Assembly (NCBI RefSeq): GCF_963678635.1
Contig: NC_087063.1
Span: 6,914,386-6,978,385 of the forward strand
From: Symsagittifera roscoffensis
Lineage: Eukaryota; Xenacoelomorpha; Acoela; Convolutidae
DNA length: 64,000 bases
Reading direction: 5' to 3'
The stretch's first letter is position 1. The number at the start of each line of letters is the position of its first letter. Made by a program: the position numbers and the translations under genes. A model generated the notes under the pieces. The model did not search any database. It was not told the origin of the DNA and was given only the letters and a program-made list of their open reading frames with translations. Of this stretch, positions 38,014-48,400 are shown one piece after another.

Positions 38014-40803
38014 TTCTTTCATAACATCATGACCGGCGGAACCGTTAACGGGCACTCCGCGCCGAGCGGATGCTCACATTAACGCCCTTATTAGGCCTAA
38101 ACCGCCGGGGTGGAAGGGTAGTTCGGAACGCGGAAGCCTTCCGGATTACCGTGAATAGTTTTTTAACCTAGTTAAGACCGAAAATTCATGAACCAGGAAG
38201 AGTGGGGGGAATCGCGAACCCCTCGTCCCCTGAGTGGTTTGTGACCAAAAACACTTAAAGATATAAGTAAAACCAAACACAAAGTAGTATAGTACCCAAG
38301 AAAAACAAAAAAAAATAACCGAAAAAACCAAAAACAGTAAAAATGTTAAAAATCAGTAGAAATCATCCCCCCAGACAAGATGTGATTCAACCCCCCCGTT
38401 TGTTGTTGATAGATATATTGTTGTTACAGGCATTTATATCAGTTAGGATTGTTACGATCAATTTTGTGGCCCGTTTGTGAGGCTTCTACTGTAGGGTTAT
38501 TTGAGCATTTAAGCACGTTAATGATAAATTGCGCCCAATCCGGAGGGGTCAGCTGATTTGCGCTCAATTCGGAAGGGTCTTGGGTGAAGACCGATCCGGC
38601 AAGCAGTACAAGGAGCAACAGGAAGAGGCTCAACGACAACAACAATCGACTGTTGGGTATCGTTAACAAGTTTTGTATCCCTTTTGGTACAAAAAGTAGG
38701 ATAGTAATCTGTGGGGGGCTCGACAGTGCTGCACTGTAGTGACCCTTCACCGAACTGCGAATATCCGAGTTAAGCACCTTAATTCGGATATCAAACAAAC
38801 CCGGAGGGGTATAGTATTACTAATATTATTACTTATATAGCCTATATTAATAGTCTTATATTGATTTTCAGTCAAAAACAACGAAAACAGACCGGTTTTT
38901 AGGGTCAAAATTGCGATATTTTGATCCCCCCACAAGTCGCGATTTTTGGGATATCGATATTTTTTGAAACGGAAAAAAGCGCTAAGTTAGTGTGTTACAT
39001 CGTAACTGCATTACTATAACAAGTAGAACCGGTTAACTTTAGTTCGGAAGTGGTTGGAACTAGTTTGGTACCAGAAACCAAATTTTCCCATTTTTTGATA
39101 GTAAGAAACGCTATAAAATCAGAAAATTTTTTGAAATTTTTGAGTTAGGACAGTAAAAATAGTTGTTTGGACAACGTCCACTAGTGAATCTACGAGTTTT
39201 AAAACCCGCTACCAGAAAGCCTTCCGGGTTGCAGAGAAATCGAACTTAACGTGTTTGATTTGGTGGATTCATCAATCCGGAGGGGTCCAGGTAGCATAGT
39301 TTTTCCCAAATTTTTTCTACAAAAGTGTTTTAGATAGGGTCTTTTGCATTGAAATAGAAGAGTATAGGCCTTCTGAGCTCGGATCAATAATTTTTAGGCC
39401 GAAAGGACCAGATTTGCGAAAAAAGTTAGGCGGAACCTATAGGAGAGAAAATTTTTGAATTTGAAAAAAAGACGTTTTGGTTAATAATTTTGGAATTACT
39501 GAGCATATCGAGTTGATATTGGTACCAATAGATCAGAAATTAGCTGAGCTTACTGATAGGATCAGAAATTTTTCGGAAAAACGAGCGAGAAAATTTTTTT
39601 GAGATTGTTTTTAGCAAATTACACAAATTCGGAGGGGTACACCCTTCACGTTTTATAAATTTTTCTGAAAAGCCCTTATACCCCTACCAAAAGGTAATAG
39701 CGGTTGAATAAAGTGACTTTAGGCCATTCTAGACGAAAAGGGAGGGCTAAAGGCACAGCAAAAGCTTAATTGAGCCGAAGTTAGGCAAGTGATAAGACCC
39801 TTCACCGTTAGTGTGAATTGTCAAACAAGTGCTTTAACTTCAATCCGGAGGGGTCTAGGAAAGGACCCTATACCCTTCCCAGTTAATTCAAACGGCATAA
39901 TAGCAACGCAGAACGTATCCGGTGGGGTCTACTATTAACTAACTCGGAGGGGTCCCAATCCGGAGGGGTCTATATTCTAACAATCCGGAAGGGTCCTATT
40001 TGTGCCAATCCGGAGGGGTATTATTTTATTAAGGACTTAGGTAGACGAAAGAAAAACTAAAAAGTGAGATGTATTAAGTTATTAATACACAGGCTAGGTA
40101 TCAGTGACTGCACTGGTAACTTGCCTTTCGATAAGAACCAGACTAATACAAAACAAGTCCAAACTCGGATATTCGCGACACTAAGTCTAAATTAAAAAGA
40201 GCGTGGTTCATTGGTGTGGATTGGACATAATACGTTTTTGGGAAAAGTGACTGCCCTGAGGATTTTAGTAGGTCTAGCTCGGGCAGTCCGAAGGCAGATA
40301 GGTAACACAGTACTCGGTGGGTGCAATAGACGCCCACTTGAGAAAATTACTGCCTTCAAAGTTTTGTCTGTTTGGTGCAGCACCGAGCAGGGAAAGCTTT
40401 TTCTTTAAAAGACAGGTTCGACTATTGTACTGCGACCGACAAAGAGTACAAAACACATACGTTTTTTTTGTTTTTATCATATATACATTCATATTGTGTC
40501 AATATATATTTTAGTTTTTGATTTTAAAACAACGTAAACTGTGCTTGATTGGGTAGTGAATACACTATCTTTTAAATTGACTGATAACATCATATTGTGC
40601 TAGTTTCCAGATCTTTGGACCGATAATCGATTAGTGTGAATAGATTTTATACAAACTGTACTCTGATAACATACAGGGATTCGTGGTCACTATTTAATAG
40701 AATTTGGTGTAATTTATCGTGTTGTGTAATTATTATTGTTAATAAAACTATAAGGTCTCTATCAAAGAGTCAAGAGTAGGCATAGGAAAGTGACAAATAG
40801 AGA
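38014..40803 (+). promoter_or_regulatory. 2.8-kb untranslated leader
   Basis: No long frame lies on the plus strand between the primer site and the first ATG of gag, apart from short by-products. The region carries at least eleven direct copies of a CGGAGGGGTC-type motif, plus reverse-complement-like copies (cttccgggtt at about 39,220; gacccttcaccg at about 38,742 and 39,798). Such a long leader could hold the packaging signal, translation control or protein-binding sites. What it does is inference. Confidence 0.75.
39844..40020 (+). repeat. dense cluster of the TCCGGAGGGGTC motif
   Basis: Six copies lie at 39844, 39918, 39943, 39959, 39984 and 40009. Three of the five steps are exactly 25 bp and one is 16 bp. 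Most match ATCCGGAGGGGTC with one or two changes. Further copies lie at 38539, 38568, 38799, 39276 and 39628, and one in each LTR. Confidence 0.85.
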
Positions 40804-41565
40804 ATGAGTTTAGACAAGTCAAGGATACCAAAACGAGGTAATAGCTCTAGGAAATTCATACCTAAAAAGCAAAGAAAAGCGATGACCGATCCTTTTGTGG
40901 ATTGGATCAAGCGATCCCAGTCTGACAAAAGGGGGACGGTTTCAGGCAGAATGGTTGAAACGAGAAGTCAAAAGACCTCAGAAGAACGAAGAGAACTGTT
41001 AGAAGTGGAGGTCAATACAGACCATACCATGAATGACAACCAGGAAGTAAATGAACTGGAAGGGAGAGGCAGAAGGCTAACGAGTGAATCTACCCCGGTA
41101 GAACAAGGCCATGATTTTGCCACTTCCACCGGGACATTGGATCGAGAAGAGATGTCGGAACTGTCTGACATCTCAACTGAGATAGCGACAACGAGAAGGT
41201 CTCCGACAGACAACACTATGATGGCAGGTGGAACTGGGAAACAAACAACGTCAACATCATTCTCAGAAAGAATGAAGAACACCTTCGGGAACATCTTTCC
41301 ATTCAGCATGGGAGGAGGAACAGGCAACGATGGTGAGTCCCAGGAGGAAGAAGATGAAGAGGAACAAGGGGACTATGGATCTCAAGTCAGCCTCAATAGT
41401 TCAGTCCAAGAGAGTGAGGCACACGTCGGAAGAGAGACTGGAACCACGGACAAATTTGGTGTGGTGACAACTATAAGCAAAGAAGCAAACACACCAGGCC
41501 AGTCAAAAGACTTCACGATGAGGGCAAGTTCGGAGCCAGAACCAGGGGGCTCGGCAACGCGGTAA
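40804..41565 (+). CDS. gag: gag N-terminal ORF
   Basis: 253 aa from an ATG that is the first after the long leader. The first 60 residues are basic (RKFIPKKQRK), then come low-complexity Ser/Thr/Glu-rich stretches with an acidic run around residues 180-190. No known matrix fold is recognisable. It ends at TAA 41563-41565, while the next frame is already open from well before 41,460. Its reading changes to the Gag-PR frame at or near AGGGGGC (41544-41550). I take it as the N-terminal part of Gag, either joined by a -1 shift or cut off by a one-base loss. Confidence 0.7.
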   Translation: MSLDKSRIPKRGNSSRKFIPKKQRKAMTDPFVDWIKRSQSDKRGTVSGRMVETRSQKTSEERRELLEVEVNTDHTMNDNQEVNELEGRGRRLTSESTPVEQGHDFATSTGTLDREEMSELSDISTEIATTRRSPTDNTMMAGGTGKQTTSTSFSERMKNTFGNIFPFSMGGGTGNDGESQEEEDEEEQGDYGSQVSLNSSVQESEAHVGRETGTTDKFGVVTTISKEANTPGQSKDFTMRASSEPEPGGSATR

Positions 41566-41681
41566 ATGATCCTGAAACAAACAATGAAAAGACGTCGAGG
41601 CAGAGAGTCAAGGCCCGGATCTCGACAAGCACGAAGTTACCTGGGACCGACAGGGTTACACCACCACTAGTAACGCCACTT

Positions 41682-44600
41682 GTGGATAACGGGGCAGCAC
41701 TAGAGGAAGCCTTAAACAACATAGTGGACAGTTTAGGAGAACAAAACGAGCAAATGTCAATAAGGATGAGTGAACTAGAAAGAGCAGTTCACATTGAGAG
41801 AGAAAGGCTGCGGGAAGAAATAAACCGCAACAGACAAGAAGTTGACAGGAGCGAAAAACGCTTGAAAGAGAGAACGGATGAACACATGACGAGGAACTTG
41901 TCGCGAATGACAAGAGAGGCGGAACAGAGGGAGTTACGCTTAAGAGCCGACATGGAGAAGCTAAGAACTCAGCAAGAGCAGTCTCTTGGGACTCTTGACA
42001 CAAAGATAGATGCGATGGTGGAGAGGCGAACTCACGCTATCATGGATAGGTTGGACGGGCTACTAAGCAGCAAGAGTGGACCAAAAGAAGGAGAACCGAA
42101 TTCGGGAGGTCCCAGCAGGGAACCGAAGGTGAACTTCAATGAACATCAAAAGAGGAAGACGTATGGATCCACTAGAGGCAGGGGCAGTTCATCAGGCTAT
42201 GCCACAAGGGATAATGGAGCATGGGGCCCGAACAATAGAGCAAGTTCAACGGGGAACAGACGAACCTCCAACGAACGACCAACGCAAGGCACACATGCGA
42301 CTGGAAGAAGTGATTCCGGCAACAGGGGGCATGTAAGCCCGAGGAGGAGTCATGTGGGCCAAGAGGGAAGTGCTCACGGTGATTCGGATTGCAGGGATGC
42401 ACCGCACACAGAGCCTTCGACGAGGTGTGAGGACACTCAAACGGGACACTCAAGGGATGCTACTGCAATGGCCACGGCATTTGAACCCCTGAACAGGTCT
42501 CTGGAGACATTCCTGACAAGGTTATCTAGAACCAATGAACGCAGTGAGAAGTCCAGAAGAGTCTTTAAGAAGCCAAGATACTACAAAGACGAATCTGATG
42601 GCTGTATCGATACCTGGATAGAGGTAATGAAGCTGCATTTCGAGGAAGAAGACTTGTCTGAGAGACAGGAATGCAGTGCGCTCACCAGCAACTTAGAAGG
42701 GGCAGCCCTGAACTGTGTCATGGCCAAGAAACAGTATCAACGTGACACTGCAGAGAAAATCTTTGAAATCTTGTTAAACCGTTTCGGATCAGGGGTGCAG
42801 GGGCACCAGGTGATGATGCGCTTCGAGAAACGGAGGCAACGGGAAGATGAAACCATAGACAAGTTTCTCGATGATTTGAGAATGCTGAGAAGACGCAGCC
42901 AACCGGATGAGTCAAACCGAAGGATGAACCTGGCCGTAGCCTCAAAATTCATCAATGGTGTGAAAAACGATGAACTTCGTACGATGCTAGCAACGCATTA
43001 CACACCACTATCAACTAATGCGCCAACACCGGAGGAGTTGAGGCTCAAATCAAAAGAGTATCTATTGTTGAAACCTCCTTCGAGATCTGGATATTACAAG
43101 AACAATTATGGCAATTTTAACAACGGACCAGCGAACCAAGGGAACAATTGGTACAAACCGAGGGACGATATGGACAAGAGACGCTCTTGTGCTAACTGTA
43201 GTTCAACAGACCATCATGTGTCAGCATGCCCAGCTTACAAACAAGGCATGAAAGCAATAGGCTTTAGCCTCGAGGACGAAGATGCGTCAGAGTTGGACCA
43301 TGAGGATTTCATGAGAGGAGTAATTGCGAAATTCGGCCCCAGGTGTTTCTTTTGCAACTTGGAAGGTCATTTTAAATCAGATTGTCCGCAATTCTGGGAT
43401 GCAGTGGCAGACATCAAGCATCCAAGGCATGAAGAAGCTTTGTCAGGAGTGAAAGCAAGTAAGGCTCGACTTTTGAGCGAAGCAGAGGCACGCAGGAAGG
43501 ACAAACCTCAAGAGCTGGCGGCAAAGAAAATGCAAGCGGTAACAGAAGAAGCACGTGAACCGGAACCACCAACTGCGGCCGATGACTTCAAGATCGATTA
43601 TAAGGCAGCCGCAAAGGATGCTCTAAATAGAGTACAGCAGGAATTGGTGACAAAAGAGATCGAACAAAAAGTGAAACTCGAACTGGAAAATGAAAAGCTT
43701 CAGGAGCAACTGAATACCTTCGAAGCAACGGAGTTCGAGGAGACGAAAACACCAAGCAGTTTAGATATGAAACTTAAAGTGATCTCCGGTAAGAGGTTCG
43801 GCATGGCGCCGCAAGGAAAGAAGATACAGTCGATAATCTCAGTGGCTGGACACCAGGTAATAAGAAATTTGAGTGAACCATCAGAGTTCACTTTAATGCA
43901 TTTGGACACATATGCAGATTATCTGAGGCAAGTGGAGCCACGCACTGATACGAGAGCCGTGCGAGCACTACTAACGACGGGTGGCGCTCGCATGAAGAAA
44001 CTTCATGGACACTACTTGGAGGTCTATGGGCCGTATCAAATAATGCTGAACGTGGATGCAATCAGCATCTACACCAGGACTTACATAACAACAGATGATG
44101 ACCAAATGGGGCAGATCTATTTGGGTGAAGAGGAACTCAAAGTCCGCAGGATAGGCCATGACGCCATGATGGAACAAGACGCAGTACATATTGGATATGA
44201 AGCAGATGTGACAGCACATCTGCTCGACACCAACGGAACAAAAGTCGGAGTCACAGGGCTTCTGGACACAGGCGCGGTGGTGAGTGTGATGCCGATAAAA
44301 ACCTGGGAAAGAATGGGCTTCACGCGGGAAGATCTGATTCCTACGAATCTCCGACTAGCCGCTGCTAATCGAGGAGCTATCTACGTAGCCGGAAGAACAC
44401 CGGTGACGGTCCTTCACATGGGAGGACGGAACCTTTGGATGAGCTTGCTGGTGGTAGAGAATCTGGACGACGCCGACCAATTCATCTTGGGCAGAGATTT
44501 TGTCAGGAACTTTGACGTGATGATTGACTTGAACAACGGTCTAATACGGATTAGAAACCCGGATCGAAAGTATGTTAAGAAACCAATTAATAGGATAATA

Positions 44601-45434
44601 ACAGACGAGAATAAGGTACCAGTTTTTTTGGATAGAAAAGTAAAATTACAACCAGGACAAGCTGTGGTAGCAAATTTTAGAATGAGAAATTTAAATTCGT
44701 TAAGTGATAGTAAACAGGTTTGCTTAGTACCGAATCCAAATAGTCAGAGTTCGGTGATTTTAGGCCGGAGCTTCTCGGTAACGCGAAACGGACTGTGTGT
44801 CAGTGTGTTGTTGAACACACTGGACACCACGGTTTCAATCCAGCGTGGAAAGAAGCTTGGTTACGCATTGCCGTTGAGGACCGACTATGAAGAGACACAA
44901 AACTTGAAGAAATATAGTGTGAAAGACTGTCCTTATCATGCCAATAAAGATAAAATTTTAAAGAGGATTGATGAATTAAAATCTATTCATAAATTGTTTT
45001 CAATGAAATCCGAAACGGACGACGGCTTATCAAGCTGCTCGAATTTTTCGGAACGCCCCTCGTCATATGAACTAGAATCTGACAAGCCGGTTTTGCCAGA
45101 GATAGAACATTTAAAAGGGAAAATAGGTGAGGGGGATTTCGAAAAATTGCAGGACCTCCTGAATCGGAACGCTGATGTATTTTCAAAACATAAGGCGGAT
45201 ATCGGTTGTTGTAATTTCGTCGAACACGAGATCGAACTAGAAGAAGGCGCCGTCCCCCATAGGGAAGGCGCAAGGCGAATGACGCCACAGAAATCGGAAG
45301 CGTGCCGAGCAGAAATAGAAATGTTGCTGGAATACGACATGATAGAACCCTCGAAATCGCCGTGGGCTTGCGGGGTAGTAATGGCGAAAAAGAAAGGGGG
45401 CAGCTTAGATTTTGTTGCGACTTTCGTTACTTGA
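41682..45434 (+). CDS. gag-pol: Gag capsid, nucleocapsid, protease and start of RT
   Basis: The open frame has no ATG of its own; 41682 is a GTG and the frame extends upstream into the end of gag ORF1. In order it has a charged coiled coil (nt about 41,730-42,030), a Gly/Ser/Arg-rich linker, and a capsid-like helical region (about 42,560-43,080). Two good CCHC zinc knuckles follow at 43,187-43,230 and 43,343-43,390. A second coiled coil lies at about 43,600-43,730. An aspartic protease has LLDTGA (Asp codon 44265) and the later FILGRDF strand. The RT N-terminus (EIEMLLEYDMIEPSKSPW) then ends at TGA 45434. RT continues one frame back from about 45,395. Gag packages RNA and the protease cuts the polyprotein. 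Confidence 0.9.
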   Translation: MDNGAALEEALNNIVDSLGEQNEQMSIRMSELERAVHIERERLREEINRNRQEVDRSEKRLKERTDEHMTRNLSRMTREAEQRELRLRADMEKLRTQQEQSLGTLDTKIDAMVERRTHAIMDRLDGLLSSKSGPKEGEPNSGGPSREPKVNFNEHQKRKTYGSTRGRGSSSGYATRDNGAWGPNNRASSTGNRRTSNERPTQGTHATGRSDSGNRGHVSPRRSHVGQEGSAHGDSDCRDAPHTEPSTRCEDTQTGHSRDATAMATAFEPLNRSLETFLTRLSRTNERSEKSRRVFKKPRYYKDESDGCIDTWIEVMKLHFEEEDLSERQECSALTSNLEGAALNCVMAKKQYQRDTAEKIFEILLNRFGSGVQGHQVMMRFEKRRQREDETIDKFLDDLRMLRRRSQPDESNRRMNLAVASKFINGVKNDELRTMLATHYTPLSTNAPTPEELRLKSKEYLLLKPPSRSGYYKNNYGNFNNGPANQGNNWYKPRDDMDKRRSCANCSSTDHHVSACPAYKQGMKAIGFSLEDEDASELDHEDFMRGVIAKFGPRCFFCNLEGHFKSDCPQFWDAVADIKHPRHEEALSGVKASKARLLSEAEARRKDKPQELAAKKMQAVTEEAREPEPPTAADDFKIDYKAAAKDALNRVQQELVTKEIEQKVKLELENEKLQEQLNTFEATEFEETKTPSSLDMKLKVISGKRFGMAPQGKKIQSIISVAGHQVIRNLSEPSEFTLMHLDTYADYLRQVEPRTDTRAVRALLTTGGARMKKLHGHYLEVYGPYQIMLNVDAISIYTRTYITTDDDQMGQIYLGEEELKVRRIGHDAMMEQDAVHIGYEADVTAHLLDTNGTKVGVTGLLDTGAVVSVMPIKTWERMGFTREDLIPTNLRLAAANRGAIYVAGRTPVTVLHMGGRNLWMSLLVVENLDDADQFILGRDFVRNFDVMIDLNNGLIRIRNPDRKYVKKPINRIITDENKVPVFLDRKVKLQPGQAVVANFRMRNLNSLSDSKQVCLVPNPNSQSSVILGRSFSVTRNGLCVSVLLNTLDTTVSIQRGKKLGYALPLRTDYEETQNLKKYSVKDCPYHANKDKILKRIDELKSIHKLFSMKSETDDGLSSCSNFSERPSSYELESDKPVLPEIEHLKGKIGEGDFEKLQDLLNRNADVFSKHKADIGCCNFVEHEIELEEGAVPHREGARRMTPQKSEACRAEIEMLLEYDMIEPSKSPWACGVVMAKKKGGSLDFVATFVT

Positions 45435-48400
45435 ACGCGGTAACGATTAAAGATGCGTACCCGATACCGCGAATAGACGAGAGCCTATCTAAACTTGGTG
45501 ATGCCAAGTTCTTCACCACATTGGACTTAGGTTCTGCCTTCTGGCAGGTCCCTCTGCGAAAGAAGGACAGAGAGAAAACCGGATTCGCATGTGAATTGGG
45601 ATTGTACCAGTGGAAGAGGATGCCCTTCGGCTTGTGCAATGCAACGGCCACTTTTCAAAGACTGATGGCTCAAGCTTTAACGAGAGTGACCAAGAAGTAC
45701 GGGAATCTCGTAATGTGTTACGTGGATGACGTGGTCATAGCGACACCGACCCTGGCAGATCACATTGATAGGCTCGATGAGGTCTTTGGATGCATGAAAA
45801 GAGCAGGATTAAAGTGCAAACCATCGAAATGTGAAATACTTAGGGATTCGATAAAGTACCTAGGAAGAATGGTGGATAGGCATGGTGTGAGGCCGGACCC
45901 GGAAGCAGTGGAAGCAGTGTTGACATGGAAAGCTCCCAGAACGGACACACAGCTCATGAGCTTCCTAGGGTTTGCCAATTACTACCGAGAATTCATTAAA
46001 GGATATGCGGACAAAGTGTATCCGATGCAGAAGCTGATGCGCAACAAAGGGAAGAAGTTCGAATGGAACGATGAGGCACAATTTGCTTTCGAGAACATAA
46101 AGCGGGAACTGTGCGAAGCGCCAGTGCTGGGCATGCCTACAGAAAAGGGCATGTATGTTCTCGACACAGATGCATCGGTGGTGGCCATCTCAGGAATCTT
46201 GCATCAAGAGCAAGAATGGAACGGAAGAACAGTTCTCCGTCCCATTGCATACGGCAGCAAGGTCCTGAGTGACACAGAGATGAAATATGGCGCACCAAAA
46301 GCAGAAATGTTTGCAGTAGTCACCTTTGTGGAAAAGTACCGTGCATACTTAGGGAGCGCTCCCTTCAAGTTACGCGTGGACAACAGAGCGTTATCCTGGT
46401 TGAAAACCTACTCGATGGATCAGAGTTATATTGGTAGATGGATAGTAAGATTGGATGGCTACCATATGATAATCGAGCATAGGATGCGCGATAAACACCA
46501 GAATGCTGATAGCCTCAGCAAGAAAACTGAGTTCTATGAAAGATTAGAGCAGAAGCAAGCCAATCAGGCGGAAATAAAGGAGGGATTCTCGTTTCTAGAG
46601 AAAGAAACTTATGAAGCGCTTCCCTTAACGAGATGGTTGGATAAGTCTGGACATCCAATTCTAGGACATCATGAGTTACCTGTAGAGAAAGCAGCCGAGA
46701 TGAAGATCCTGTCAAAGGAGGACCCGATCCCTTTGGATTTGCTGCTGCGCTCGAACCTGGTCCAGCAAGAACTCTCTCGCATGAATATAAACAGCCTCTC
46801 ATTACTGGATAAAACGGTGCAAGTCACACCACAAGTGATGCGGATGCTGGGTGGATTGTTAGAAAGAGAAGTGACCAGAGATGACCCCGGGTGGACGGCA
46901 GTACTGGCATCGCTAACAGTCAGGGAGAAAGTAAAGATCATGCCGTCCAGACGACAACACGAAGAGAACGAGAGGGATTGTAGGACAGTAGTTCAGCAAC
47001 TAGTATCCTCAATACCCCAAGAGATTTTAACCAGTACTTCTTACGGACAAAAAGAACAGGAGAACGGCAAGCAAAAGAAAACTGTCACCTTTGTGGAACG
47101 GAAGGAAGAGGGTGAACTTGTAGAACAAAATCTGCTGCAAGACTATTTGTCCGGGGAGAAGGATAAGGAGAAAGATCAAAGATCACAAGATCAACACCCG
47201 GCACAAGAAAATTTGTCCGGGGAGTCCGAGATAGACGAGAAAATTCCTGATGAGAAACAGGACCTAGAGAACAAGGTTTTGTCCGGGGAGTTCAGATGGA
47301 TGCGAAGAAAGTACAGACATGATCTGGAGGAGCGTGCAGACTCCAGCACAACACCTTTGACGGATGATAATTCAGAAAGCTCAAGAATGAACACCTATTC
47401 AGACAGGGATTCGACCTCGGGATCAGAACTGTCAGAACTGGCGATACACACGCTACTAGTGGAAACTCGGGCGAGAGACCTGGACAGAGAAGTGTACCAG
47501 GATCCGGACAGCGACCGCTACCTGATACCGAGCGAAAGAGTCTTTGACAACGCAGCGGATGACTTGCAGACAATAGCGGTATCGAAACGTTCGATAAGCC
47601 TATTGCCGCAGAAAGCGGTAGTCAGGACTGATCTTCTGCCGTTTGAACAAGAAACACAACCGTTGGCGAAGATTTGGTGCGTTAAGATGGAAGAAGACAC
47701 ATATCAACCCAACGAGCTGAATAGTCAAATGAGGGTCATGAAGACATACTTGAAGGCGAGATACAGACTCTCGGACCTTCTGAGGGCGCAGAGAAATGAT
47801 CGTATGACAAGCAACCTGAAAAGGTGGATCGAGAATGGTTCTCCGGATAAAGGGGACCTCGAGGAAGATAGTTATCGCATCCTGAGACAATACTTCATGC
47901 AGAAGGAAGGGAGATTATATTTGAACAAGGACGGAATTGTAGCTTGCAAAAGAAGAGAGGAAGACAGAGTCCTGTACAAGTATAACGCGATAGTGTTACC
48001 GCAACTCTATCAGACAGAACTATTATTCAGGTCACATGATCAAATGGGCCATCAGGGGATCGACAAAGTATATCAGAGGATCCTGAAGCGCTTTGAGTGG
48101 CCTGGGATGAAAAAGGCATGCGAGAAATGGGTGATAGCATGTCTGTCATGCCAACAGGTCAAGGATCCTAGGAAGTTGCGATTTCCTTTACAATCGATCG
48201 AGTCGTCTGAATTCAATGAGGTGGTGCAAATAGATCACCAAAAGATATGCATGACAGACAATGGTTACAACCAGGTGCTGGTAATGATAGATCATTTTAC
48301 GAAGTATGCAGAGGCCGTGCCCTGCATAACTGCCTCGGCGGAAGAGACATGCGACCACCTGATCAACACATGGATAGCAAGACACGGTTGTCCGATGACG

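Noticed and set aside
38439-38935. Minus-strand ORFs in the leader of the 17.2-kb element
   Set aside because: They run antisense through leader sequence, have no domain, and overlap the repeated motif copies.
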